Shown here: piece by piece, positions 30,001 to 40,270 of the stretch
Position numbering within the stretch: position 1 is the first letter of the stretch
Layout: each line of letters starts with the position of its first letter
From: Sinotaia quadrata
Taxonomy: Eukaryota; Mollusca; Gastropoda; Architaenioglossa; Viviparidae
Assembly: GCA_028829895.1 (NCBI GenBank)
Contig: CM054182.1
Coordinates: forward strand, 35,658,879-35,722,878
DNA: 64,000 nucleotides
Direction: 5' to 3'
Position numbers and translations under genes: made by a program
The notes under the pieces: model-generated
The model's database searches: none
Told to the model about the DNA's origin: nothing
The model's input: the letters and a program-made list of their open reading frames with translations, nothing else

Positions 30001-30012
30001 AATATTATTAAT
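30001..30012. repeat. Target-site duplication, right copy
   Basis: AATATTATTAAT, identical to 29774-29785; it runs straight into a 37-bp tandem array. Confidence 0.75.
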
Positions 30013-30015
30013 ATA

Positions 30016-30190
30016 AATAGGTATCATTAAATACAGCTATAAAACTATTATAAACGGGTATCATTAAATACAGCTATAAAACTATTATAAACGGGTATCA
30101 TTAAATACAGCTATAAAACTATTATAAACGGGTATCATTAAATACAGCTATAAAACTATTATAAACGGGTATCATTAAATACAGTATGAA
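30016..30190. repeat. 37-bp tandem repeat, 4.7 perfect copies
   Basis: GGTATCATTAAATACAGCTA then TAAAACTATTATAAACG, starting at 30021. It begins next to the SINE-like element's right flanking duplication. Confidence 0.97.
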
Positions 30191-30235
30191 CATTATATTA
30201 TAAAACGATATTAACGAGCTAATTTAATAAAGTAT

Positions 30236-30775
30236 CTCCACTATTTCTCTTTCCTATCGCATTCTTTTCCCTTTCCTATCGCATTCTTTTCCCTTTCCTA
30301 TCGCATTCTTTTCCCTTTCCTATCGCATTCTTTTCCCTTTCCTATCGCATTCTTTTCCCTTTCATATCGCATTCTTTTCTCTTTCATATCGCATTCTTTT
30401 CCTTTTCCTATCGCATTCTTTTCCCTTTCCTATCGCATTCTTTTCTCTTTCATATCGCATTCTTTTCTCTTTCCTATCGCATTCTTTTCTCTTTCATATC
30501 GCATTCTTTTCTCTTTCATATCGCATTCTTTTCTCTTTCATATCGCATTCTTTTCTCTTTCATATCGCATTCTTTTCCTTTTCCTATCGCATTCTTTTCC
30601 CTTTCCTATCGCATTCTTTTCCTTTTCATATCGTATTCTTTTCTCTTTCATATCGCATTCTTTTTCCTTTCATATACTATTCTTTCCCCTTTCCTATCGC
30701 ACTCTTTCCACATTCGTATACTGTTTATCCCCTTTCAAATCGCATTCTTTTCTCTTTGAAGTGAATGCAACATTT
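30236..30775. repeat. 22-bp tandem repeat, about 24 copies
   Basis: CTTTCCTATCGCATTCTTTT plus CC. Two variable sites (TTCCTATC or TTCATATC; TTTTCC or TTTTCT) are mixed along the array. Strong pyrimidine bias on the + strand. Confidence 0.98.
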
Positions 30776-31190
30776 ATTGGATGCCTTTGTATAAAGAAAT
30801 GGTAACCTTAGTTTAATCCTATTCGTCTCCATATGCAGTTGTTTTCACTTGAGAATGACCATCCATTTTAACAGTTGACCTATATTGCAGGTTGACGTGC
30901 ACCTAGGAGTAACTGGTAAAGCTCAAAGCTCAAAAAAAGAAAAACATCTATTTCTTCAAACGAACGCAGCCAGGTGTTCACGCATGCATCAAATGCCTTG
31001 TCACTGCGTGTCTCAATTTATCAGAGGATTGTCAAATCGGAGTTGTCGCCTGCCACTGAAAGCACAAGTGTCTCTCAGAATAACTACATACTGTCTGTCT
31101 CTATTATTTTCTTAAAGTTCCACCCTTTAGATGTGTTCGAAGATTGGGCATCTGTACAAAATGGATAGCGCGAAATCGGCATGAGCTAAA
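30776..31190. other. Intergenic DNA with doubtful open frames
   Basis: Acceptor-like TATATTGCAG at 30881-30890 is followed by two overlapping frames to 31168, one reading SELSPATESTSVSQNNYILS. Coding status is unproven. Confidence 0.3.
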
Positions 31191-31207
31191 AACACATACA
31201 CACATAC

Positions 31208-31249
<42 letters not shown>

Positions 31250-31275
31250 ACACACACATATATATATATACACCC
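31190..31275. repeat. (CA)n(TA)n microsatellite
   Basis: ACACACATACACAT words, then CA, then TATATATATA. Confidence 0.96.
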
Positions 31276-31439
31276 ACATACACACACTCACACCTCATTA
31301 AACTGACAAGGTCACTCTTTATTTGCCACGCTCGTCTTTATATGGGTCTCACGTTCTCAGAAACAGTTCATAGTCGGAATTTCCAGATATCAGAATTCCA
31401 CTGATAGAAGTGTACAGCTCCTCACTTTGCTACTAACAC

Positions 31440-31710
31440 CAAAGCAATTGTACAAAGCACTTCAAAATATACTTGATTCTTTAAAGGTCGCCTACATCAA
31501 TTGTACAAAGCACTTCAAAATATACTTGACTCTTTAAAGGTCGCCTACATCAATTGTACAAAGCACTTCAAAATATACTTGACTCTTTAAAGGTCGCCTA
31601 CATCAATTGTACAAAGCACTTCAAAACATACCTGACTCTAAAGGACGCCTACATCAATTGTACAAAGCACTTCAAAATATACTTGACTCTAAAGGACGCC
31701 TACATCAACA
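31440..31710. repeat. 53-bp tandem repeat, 5 copies
   Basis: CAATTGTACAAAGCACTTCA at 31444, 31498, 31551, 31604 and 31654. Confidence 0.97.
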
Positions 31711-32040
31711 AGAATATCGCATAAATTGAAGCCAGAGCCGCAGCTCACGAAATGGCGCAATACTTCTTTTATTCAACAGCCTACAAGCAACAGCTCTACA
31801 GCCTCAACTCGACACACCAACTCCAATACAAGCAACAGCTCTACAGCCTCAACTCGACACACCAACTCCAATACAAGCAACAGCTCTACAGCCTCTACAG
31901 ATGAAACAATCACCTACTACAAAGACAACAGGGCCACTGATGCAGCCACCAAAACGGACACGAAAATCATCCACACCAGGACAAATCACACACAGACAAT
32001 AGCTGACGTTTTCCGCCGCCAATGCACAGTGCCTGTACAG
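31690..32040 (+). CDS. Possible exon with 15-residue Ser/Thr/Asn repeats
   Basis: An open frame reads KPEPQLTKWRNTSFIQQPTS, then 2.7 copies of a 15-residue unit (SNSSTASTRHTNSNT) from a 45-bp minisatellite, then DETITYYKDNRATDAATKTD. The repeat is a multiple of three and keeps frame. No splice sites are convincing and the frame then runs into a (GT)-rich array, so this may be chance. Confidence 0.2.
31783..31892. repeat. 45-bp tandem repeat, 2.5 copies
   Basis: AGCAACAGCTCTACAGCCTC then AACTCGACACACCAACTCC; in frame in the doubtful exon at 31690. Confidence 0.95.
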
Positions 32041-32054
32041 TTCTTTCTTCTACA

Positions 32055-32282
32055 GTGTGTGCGCGTTTGTTTGTGTGTGTGTGTGTACGTTTGTTTGTGT
32101 GTGTACGTTTGTTTGTGTGTGTGTACGTTTGTTTGTGTGTGTACGTTTGTTTGTGTGCGTACGTTTGTTTGTGTGTGTACGTTTGTTTGTGTGCGTACGT
32201 TTGTTTGTGTGTGTACGTTTGTTTGTGTGTGTACGTTTGTTTGCGTGTGTACATTTGTATGTGTGTGTGTACGTTTGTGACT
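32055..32282. repeat. 18-bp GT-rich tandem repeat, about 12 copies
   Basis: GTGTGTACGTTTGTTTGT with GCGTACG variants. Confidence 0.97.
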
Positions 32283-32299
32283 GAGAAAGAGAGGGACAA

Positions 32300-32895
32300 C
32301 GTTAGATACTTAATATATGTTGGGGGGGGGGAGTTGTGGTGTAGGTGTATGTGTATGTGTGTATGTGAGAGAGAGATTCAAAGTTAAGTAAAATTTTTAT
32401 TTAATTTTAAGAATTATTAACTATGTCTGTTTTCTATTGTTTACTTGGTTGGTTGGTTATTTGTTTGCTTGTCTTTTGATTCTTTAAATTAACAATGACG
32501 GGTGTTATCAAGATGAGCGATGCTGATAACAACGAAGAATGCAGAAGATTGGGAAAGCGTTTTACTACCGTAGCCGTTCTAATTATTATGTTTTAAAATT
32601 ATTTAATTTAATAAAAAATTATAACGGTGCGCATAGTTTCAAAATATTTTTCTTTAGAAAATGGGAGAGTAATATACCTGATTTAAATATTCACTTTAGA
32701 GGGAGTTACCTTCTCTTGAGATAAGTTAACCTGCTCTTCCAAAATTATTTTTCTACAGTAAAATTGTAGATAGTGTACAAAGAATTATATTTGCTTTTAT
32801 CTCAGTCAACCCATCAAAACTTACTTTTTGTTTAAGGTAAAAGTTTCGTTTAATTTTTACTACTAAAATAACTCAAATTGATTGTTTGAATTTTT
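32300..32895. other. AT-rich DNA, nothing recognised
   Basis: Open frame 32539-32724 lacks support. A G9 run lies at about 32321. Confidence 0.5.
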
Positions 32896-32899
32896 GAAT

Positions 32900-33185
32900 T
32901 TGATACCCACATATAATGACCATTTGTCGTTTGCACTTAGAATTTGTTTTCATAACAAGTTATGCCTAATCATTTCTTGTATATGCACAGAATTTTGAAT
33001 TGAAAACCACTTATGCTTAACCATGTTGTACATACATAGCATTTTGTTGTTGATAACCAATTATGCGTAACCATTTGTCACATATATACCACAAAAATTG
33101 TTTTAATAACCACTTTATGTGTAACCATTTGTCGTATATATATATATACACAGACTTTTGTTTTGCTAACCACATGCATAACTGT
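32900..33185. repeat. About 57-bp degenerate repeat, 4-5 copies
   Basis: AACCACTTATGCxTAACCAT then TTGTCGTATATATAC and CAGAATTTTG. Confidence 0.85.
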
Positions 33186-34585
33186 TGGCCGGCCGTAAAC
33201 TAGTGAATAATTTAAGACAACACAGCTAATTGAGGTCAACACTCCCGGTGGCTTTTGACGAGCCCCCAGTGAGTAGTATCACTCACGACATACAAAACGA
33301 CAACAAAGACATTAACAAACATTACAATTATGAATTTACATAAAGTGAAGGTGATAAGAAATGACACAAAGATGAGTGAACATTTAACAAAGAATTTATA
33401 TACAAAATAAATAATAATAAAAAATAGCAATAATCAATTTACAGTCCCCAATTACAATTTCATTTATTATCCAATCTAAGCAAGAGATTTGACCTCCCCT
33501 AAAGCTTTCTCATAAGGAAGTTTATATTACTTCTATAGTTTTTCCCTTTGAGTTCTTTTTTTTTCATTTTCCACTCAAAAGTTTCTTATAAGAGTTTGTG
33601 GTAATAGATTGCACACTCTTTGACATTATTGTTTTATTGTGTACTTCTCTGGATCACTGCCTGGTAAAGTTTCTCTTTGTGTGCTGCTACACACACACAT
33701 GTGAAGCATGCAGCTTACATCATGATAAATCAACCATGGATCATGTCATGAACTCTCTCCTACAGCTCAGCTAAGAAGACATGTAAACTCCTAACTCCAG
33801 ATTCAATAATTCATTTATGGAATACAATGACCCAACTTCAGTTCCAAACCAAGGGGAATTGAACTGAATGAACAAAGGAAATGCAGTAATAAATACTTTG
33901 CTACACTAAACTGATAGTGAGTTTGTGTCAAGGTTAAATCGTTCTCTGGTCACAATTCCATAAACTAAAAGGAAACATAGAATAAAGTATACAAGACATG
34001 ACATTCTGCTTAACAAAAGTCTTACACAAAATCTTTAAACTTTTAAACTTGTAACATTCACTCAGAAATACCTCTCTGTTTCTGTGAAAATCAAAGGGTT
34101 TAGAAAGAAACACTGTATCTGAGGATTACTGAATATTTTCCCACAAAAATCATTTGCTTTTTTTCTCTTTAAGCCTTTTTAGATTTCAATCACACAGATG
34201 TTTTAAGATCTTTTACTCCAGACCAGACTAGATCTCATTCAGGATGGCTCTGAGACAAGTAATTAATTTTTCTTTTGTTTCTTGTACTATTTCCTATGTC
34301 AGGTGATGTTTACAACACAATCTGACCCAGGGACAAGGCATCCTCTCATGCCTACTTCAATCATGGACAGAAAGCACACTTCATTAATCCCCTTGGCTTT
34401 TGACTTTCTGTTGATAACTGACCAAGATTTGGCCCTAATATATCAAAGTCAGACCATGAACTGACAATAAAAAGGTAGGTAAGATAAGACATAAATAAAC
34501 AGAATGCAGACACGAGACCATAAACAGAAAGAATGTAGATCTGAATAAGTCAGAAGATACAAAATGTAGAGCTGAATAAAAAAAA
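33186..34585. other. Low-repeat block, possible old transposon
   Basis: Starts near GGCCGGCC (33188). Tandem arrays are absent for 1.4 kb, unlike the flanks. No terminal repeats or transposase were identified. Confidence 0.35.
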
Positions 34586-34586
34586 A

Positions 34587-34713
34587 TGTAGACCTATACC
34601 AAGAGGACATCCGATAGACTGTACAGGTCTAGTGGCTGCGCAGTCTATGGGATGTCCTCTCGGTATATGTCTGTTGACTGTACATTCTGTGGGATGTCCT
34701 CTTGGTATAGATC
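34587..34713. repeat. Inverted plus direct repeat of about 35 bp
   Basis: GACCTATACCAAGAGGACAT (34592) is inverted relative to GGGATGTCCTCTCGGTATAT (34648) and GGGATGTCCTCTTGGTATAG (34691), so one transcript could fold two ways. Confidence 0.85.
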
Positions 34714-35395
34714 TATTGACTATTACAAAAATTAATTTGGAGAAACTAAAAGTATGACTGATCAATGTTTACCACGTAACTATTCGGCCTATGCATTGAT
34801 ATCAAGCACAGGTGATTGTGGTAAAGAAAAAGATATTTCAGATATATATACACTTATACTTCAGTGATTTCTGGGAAGAGTAATACGACAATATAAGACT
34901 GCTCAATAGATATTCTAGATATTGTGTACAATGTTGATTTGAGCTTCAATGGCCGAATACGTGTTTCCCAAATCTGAATACTGCGAATGTCAAACCACTG
35001 TTTCCTAAACTTCAGTAATCACACATCACGTTCCCTCGCTAATGTAGTTCCGGAAGACAAGCGTACTCTAGCACCATCATCCCGGCTGTCCCAAACGACT
35101 TGAATGACGAAATGAGTTCTTGACATGGTAAAATAGCGACAATTTGACGATAACAAAACACTCTCCATCCGTATCAAACAAAATGCGTATCCGAAATATG
35201 TGTGAATATGCGAGTAGGTGGGAGGTGAGGGGGTGGACCAATACGATAAATCGTCAACGTGGAGAGATGGTATTCACAATTTGACCACAAAACGGTTCTA
35301 TTTTTTAATTTCATGTTTACTACAACAACAACAAAGTTTGGGAGATGTAATGAAGTTCAGTAAACGTGATGGCCTCACAACAATGCACCTCTGGT
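34714..35395. other. Intergenic DNA upstream of the candidate promoter
   Basis: No tandem array and no supported gene. Confidence 0.4.
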
Positions 35396-35533
35396 CACGT
35401 GTCCAAATTGATTACTTTTATTAGGTAAGCGTTGTGAGGGCGTGATAGAGATCAAAATTAATGTTCTGGTTCGGTATAAAAGCAACCACGTGCTTGTCAC
35501 AAACGAATTGTTTCAGTTCACTTCTGCGTTGTG
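35396..35533 (+). promoter_or_regulatory. Candidate core promoter with TATA box and E-boxes
   Basis: TATAAAAG at 35475-35482; CACGTG E-boxes at 35396-35401 and 35487-35492; initiator-like TTTCAGTT at 35511-35518; then GTG|GTAAGT, a strong donor, at 35534. This would make a short non-coding first exon ending at 35533. No coding exon of the same strand was found downstream in the window. Confidence 0.3.
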
Positions 35534-35765
35534 GTAAGTTGTGTTCGTTTCTGTTGTTTTGACGAAAGTAGGTGTCAGCATGACGGCAACTAGATGAAAG
35601 CTTACTGTATACTAATCTTCACAATGTGCTTATGAAAGTAGTTGCCACATAATTTTAATTTATAACGATGACTTGATGAACTTAGTTATCGTGCTACTTT
35701 TGCTAGATGTTATATCATTTATGCCAGGTTTCATACCCTTTTTGCTAGATGTTATACCATTTATG
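35534..35765. repeat. GCTAGATGTTATACCATTTA repeats
   Basis: GATGTTATATCATTTATGCC (about 35706) and GATGTTATACCATTTATGC (about 35748) recur at about 36600 as GATATCATACCATTTATGCC, so the frame-broken coding stretch lies between copies of one repeat. Confidence 0.6.
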
Positions 35766-36610
35766 CTATGAGGTCATTCCAGTGATGTTAAATGTCATAC
35801 TATTTATCATCAGCGTCAAGTTAAGCGGAGTGCCAAATTCGCGCTGGGAAGGGGGAATGGTGAGAGGGAGGGGGCCTAATTGATACGTCGATGTAGAAGT
35901 AGGATTTAGTATGTCGAAGTTGTTGTTTTTTTTATAGATGTCACATTGTAGTGTGGTTGCTGGTTTGTCTGTGGCGCACATGCCTGGTCGGTAGAGGCAT
36001 ACATTAGCTCGGTAGTCCGTTGGCTAATGTCGTGGTGGTGGTTGCTGTCATTGTCATAATCCCCGATGTAGGGGAGAGGGGGGATCTGATAGAGCACAGG
36101 ATAGTAGCACACCAAATCGGTACTTAGTGCATTCACATGCCCGGATGTTCAATCCCGTCCTGCGTACTGGTATTCCTGTTGTTGTCGTCGCTTTCCCCGG
36201 TGTCCTTTGGGATAGGTATAGACAGGTGTTGGCGGCCAGTAGCTGGATCATTTCTGCAATTATTCCCTCTGCAGATACTGCTGTTCTCTGTGTTGTTATT
36301 ATTATTTTGTCATTATTGTTAGTGGTGGTGGTTTCTCTGTCGTTGTTGAGGCCGTTGTTCTTGCTGCTGCTGTTTTCTCACTTGTGGTGTTGGGTGCCGT
36401 CTTTTCCTTTGTTGTTGTTGGATGGACTTCAGGTGTTGTTCTTCTTTTTGGTGTCTCTGGCAAGGATGAGAGAGGTGGGGCCTCGTCCAGAGCGGCATCG
36501 GTCTGCTTGTCTGATTTCTTGCAGTTGTCCGTTTCGGTCAGTATCATTTTATTTCATTCATCTCTGTTTTTCTCGTCTGGGTGTTCGGTATCACATATGT
36601 TAGATATCAT
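35766..36610 (-). pseudogene. Frame-broken coding-like stretch, product unknown
   Basis: Minus strand. Four stretches read like protein but lie in shifted frames: about 36610-36302 (CDTEHPDEKNRDE, in-frame TGA, then ETDNCKKSDKQTDAALDEAP and a Thr/Lys/Pro-rich run), 36310-36138 (NNNNTENSSIC, then ATGRQHLSIPIPKDTGESDD), 36142-35906 (ALSTDLVCYYPVLYQIPPLP, then QACAPQTNQQPHYNVTSI) and 35960-35766 (DILNPTSTSTYQLGPLPLTI, then FNITGMTS and stop). Frame changes fall at an (AAT)n run near 36293-36312 and a run of eight A (35926-35933). Composition suggests a Ser/Thr/Pro-rich linker or cytoplasmic tail. Alternatives: decayed gene, retrocopy, real gene hit by assembly indels, or exons with short introns. 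The + strand open frame here is a shadow. Confidence 0.4.
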
Positions 36611-36774
36611 ACCATTTATGCCAGGTGTAATATCCTTTATGCATATATTTTGACGAAATTAGTTGTTTTGTCATTGTCAACTATGTCTTATTAATATGCC
36701 TGTCGTGTCATTCATAAAGATGTGTGTGTATATAAAAGTAGAAATCCTATCAATCGAGGAGATGACGTTATGAA

Positions 36775-36845
36775 AATATGTAATATCTTTCAGGAATATG
36801 TAATATATTTCAGGAATATGTAATATCTTTCAGGAATATGCTTTG
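36775..36845. repeat. 20-bp tandem repeat, 3 copies
   Basis: ATGTAATATCTTTCAGGAAT (one copy with ATATATTTC). Confidence 0.92.
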
Positions 36846-37019
36846 ATCAAAGTATCTCCTTTCATTTAAGATGTCTTAATTAAAATACGTGCTATGTCTT
36901 AGATGAATTTAGTTGTCATTTCATTCATGAAAATGTATCGATTCAAACAGATAAATATATTTATTATGTAGTCAAATGCTTTAGGTGCTTGTGCCTGCTT
37001 GCAATGCCAGCAAAAGTTG

Positions 37020-37395
37020 GATTCAGACGTGAGACCAATTTTGAGCAATACAGAGTCTAAATTGGGTACTCGATAAAAGAAAGAAGTCAGTACGCGTGAT
37101 CTTCGCTCCCTGCTCGCAAAACTTTCGTAGGATAGAGGGCGCTGTTGTCGGCAAAAGTGGGTAGACATAAGCTTCAGTCCCTTGCTCATAAGTCTTTAAT
37201 ATGGTAGAGGGCGCTGTTGTCGACAACAGAAGTAAGTTAGGACACATGCGGTTCAGTCCCTGCTTTCAAAGTCGTTAATAAGACAGGGCCTTGCGTTCAA
37301 CAAAAGAGTAGGAAAGTCAGTCGATAGATTCAAGACGTGAGGTACATTCTCAGTTTGCAAATCATTAAGATAGATGGCGCTGCGGGCAACGTAAC
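37020..37395. repeat. Degenerate 70-90-bp repeat, 4 copies
   Basis: TCAGTCCCTGCTCxxAAxxC then GGTAGAGGGCGCTGTTGTCG. GC-richer than the flanks. Confidence 0.8.
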
Positions 37396-37552
37396 ATTGT
37401 GACCAGTAATCTGCTGGATCCCGAAAGCAAACAATACGAGCCCGGTTGGCTGTTGACGCCATGCAAACATGACGTACGCAAGCGAGGCACACAATTACGT
37501 TACTTTGTTAAACACGGGAGAACACTAGAGTCGTTCTCGGAGAATACATTCT

Positions 37553-37908
37553 GTTAAGAAACACACATAATGTATTATTTCCTAAACAAATAAAGTACTA
37601 ATGCATACATGTTAAGAAACACATATAATGTATTATTTCCTAAACAAATAAAGTACTAATGCATACATGTTAAGAAACACATATAATGTATTATTTCCTA
37701 AACAAATAAAGTACTAATGCATAAATGTTAAGAAACACATATAATGTATTATTTCCTAAACAAACTAGAGTACTAATGCATAAATGTTAAGAAACACATA
37801 TAATGTATTATTTCCTAAACAAACTAGAGTACTAATGCATAAATGTTAAGAAACACATATAATGTATTATTTCCTAAAAAAAACTAAAGTACTAATGCAT
37901 AAATGGAA
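37553..37908. repeat. 58-bp tandem repeat, 6 copies
   Basis: AACACATATAATGTATTATT at 37560, 37618, 37676, 37734, 37792 and 37850. Confidence 0.97.
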
Positions 37909-38184
37909 ACAAGAAATAAAGAAAGAATTATAAAACGAAGACAAGTACGCACATAGTGTTAGTATATAGTTTAAATGTGCTACGTTTGTGGGGGAAAAAA
38001 AATTGACAAACTAGATATTTTAAACAAGAGCAAGAAAAGATATTGGAGAATAACATGATTCCTTTGTTGATTTTAGTTTTGCGAAACATTCTCCAATTAT
38101 TGAATTTTTTTTAAACCAGAAATATTCTTACTGCGTCAGTCAAATAAAAATTTCAAATGACCGGAAATGTAATTATTTAAACGG

Positions 38185-38612
38185 AGAGATACAGACTGTA
38201 GGCCTTGTTATAAGAACCCAAACATAAGAGACAAGCTGCAATATCCCTATAGAGAGATACAGACTGTAGGCCTTGTTATAAAAACCCAAACATAAGAGAC
38301 TAGTTGCAATATCCCTATAGAGAAATACAGACTGTAGGCCTTGTTATAAAAACCCAAACATAAGAGACTAGCTGCAATATCCCTATAGAGAAATACAGAC
38401 TGTAGGCCTTGTTATAAAAACCCAAACATAAGAGACTAGCTGCAATATCCCTATAGAGAAATACAGACTGTAGGCCTTGTTATAAAAACCCAAACATAAG
38501 AGACTAGCTGCAATATCCCTACAGTATAGAGAGATACAGACAGTAGGCCTTGTTATAAAAACCCAAACATAAGAGACTAGCTGCAATATCCCTATAGAGA
38601 GATACAGACATA
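38185..38612. repeat. 69-bp tandem repeat, 6 copies
   Basis: ACAGACTGTAGGCCTTGTTA at 38191, 38260, 38329, 38398 and 38467, plus one copy after a 7-bp insertion. Confidence 0.97.
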
Positions 38613-38960
38613 CCGCGCTATAATGTCTGTAAAGACAATGTGCACCTACTTCGCTCTAATGTGGCTCTCTGCAGAGAATAATATGTGTACTTATACTGGG
38701 TTACAGGTGGTTCTAAACAAACATTCATTTGCATATTCATGTACATTTACATAATATTAACTTTTTAAAGGCTGAATTCGCGATAGGTAAAGCTGACGTG
38801 TTTGCTTTATTTGGCATCAGGATAAAAAGCGTTAACGACTAATTGGATGAGATGGCAAATCTCTAGTTGGAAATTGGAATATCGTACTTAATCTATTAAA
38901 TATCTTCTTTTATTTAAAAAATATTTATTTTATAAAATAGTCCTTACCATCCTCACCTCT

Positions 38961-39050
38961 CCATAGGGATATTGCAGCTAGTCTCTTATGTTTAGGTTTT
39001 TATAACAAGGCCTACTGTCTGTATCTCTCTATAGGGATATTGCAGCTAGG
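38961..39050. repeat. Inverted copy of the 69-bp repeat
   Basis: ATAGGGATATTGCAGCTAGT then AACAAGGCCTACTGTCTGTA is the reverse complement of the array at 38185-38612, about 350 bp away; a long hairpin is possible. Confidence 0.93.
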
Positions 39051-39197
39051 TCGACAATTCCTCCCTAGAGAGTAGTGTGTTGTAAATGTTAGAGTGATTT
39101 TGTTTCAAAACTTACACCTCTCGTCATCTATCTGAGTACGTAAGGTATGTTTGAATATAAATATCGTCTGTCTCACGAAATATGCAAGATATGTTTC

Positions 39198-39202
<5 letters not shown>

Positions 39203-39234
<32 letters not shown>
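39203..39234. repeat. (TA)n microsatellite
   Basis: About 16 TA units. Confidence 0.97.
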
Positions 39235-39237
<3 letters not shown>

Positions 39238-39395
39238 CCTAATGCAAGTCATAGAAAACAAACTACATTCACACTCTATGTATAGATTTGATAATGCATG
39301 TCATAGAAAAACGTCACATTCTATATATGGATTTACTAATGCATGTCGTATTAGAAATGCAAATTACGTCACATTCTATTTATAGATTTGCTGTC
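39238..39395. repeat. Degenerate 55-60-bp repeat, 3 copies
   Basis: TAATGCATGTCATAGAAAAC then CACATTCTATxTATAGATTT. Confidence 0.85.
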
Positions 39396-39523
39396 CAACT
39401 AGCACAGATCGAATCTATTCGGTGCCATGGCATCGTGGCAACATGATGAACTGTGTGCAAACGATGAAAACGGGCATAAGCAGAGACTTAAGACTGACAA
39501 ATTTAATTCTATCTGAAAGCACA

Positions 39524-39705
39524 TTGTGTTTTCATAATCGACCTGTTGTCGAACAACAAAGTGTGTTTTCATAATCGACCTGATGTCGGACAGCACAGTG
39601 CGTTTTCATGATCGGCCTGCCGTCGGACAGTAAAGTGTGTTTTCATGATCGGCCTGCCGTCGGACAGTAAAGTGTGTTTTCCCGATCGATCTGTTTTCGG
39701 AATAT
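39524..39705. repeat. 37-bp tandem repeat, 5 copies
   Basis: TGTGTTTTCATGATCGGCCT then GCCGTCGGACAGTAAAG at 37-bp steps from 39525. Confidence 0.95.
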
Positions 39706-39854
39706 GTACATTTGAAGTAGTCGGGGCTGCTTTATGACACTTTTCTCATCACTCGGCCTTTAATCGAGACTGGACAGTGGCATGGGGACCGATAAACTAG
39801 GGACCTTGACACAATGCTAAACCAGTTTAATTATACTTCTTTTATTTTATTCAT

Positions 39855-40270
39855 AAAGTGGGTAACCCACTAAACTAGGATAGTTTCATAATATGGGCAA
39901 TTTACTAAAATAATATAGTTACATAAAGCAGGCAACCCACTAAAATAGGATAGTTGAATAAAGCGGGCAACCCACTAAAATAGGATAGTTGAATAAAGCG
40001 GGCAACCCACTAAAATAGGATAGTTGAATAAAGCGGGCAACCCACTAAAATAGGATAGTTGAATAAAGCGGGCAGCCCACTAAAATAGGATAGTTGAATA
40101 AAGTGGGCAACCCACTAAAATAGGATAGTTGAATAAAGTGGGCAACCCACTAAAATAGGATAGTTGAATAAAGTGGGCAACCCACTAAAATAGGATAGTT
40201 GAATAAAGTGGGCAACCCACTAAAATAGGATAGTTGAATAAAGCGGGCAACCCACTAAAATAGTTCCATA
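39855..40270. repeat. 35-bp tandem repeat, about 12 copies
   Basis: GTTGAATAAAGCGGGCAACC then CACTAAAATAGGATA. Variants GCGGGC and GTGGGC form blocks. Confidence 0.97.

Noticed and set aside
30891..31168. Possible exon after TATATTGCAG
   Set aside because: Two overlapping frames compete and none shows conserved motifs.
31967..32387. Long open frames with CVRLFV or HKQTYT repeats
   Set aside because: They come from the 18-bp GT-rich array; the period is a multiple of three.
36127..36653. 158-codon plus-strand frame, hydrophobic
   Set aside because: It is the shadow of the minus-strand coding-like sequence; Leu/Val richness reflects antisense of Asn/Thr/Lys codons.
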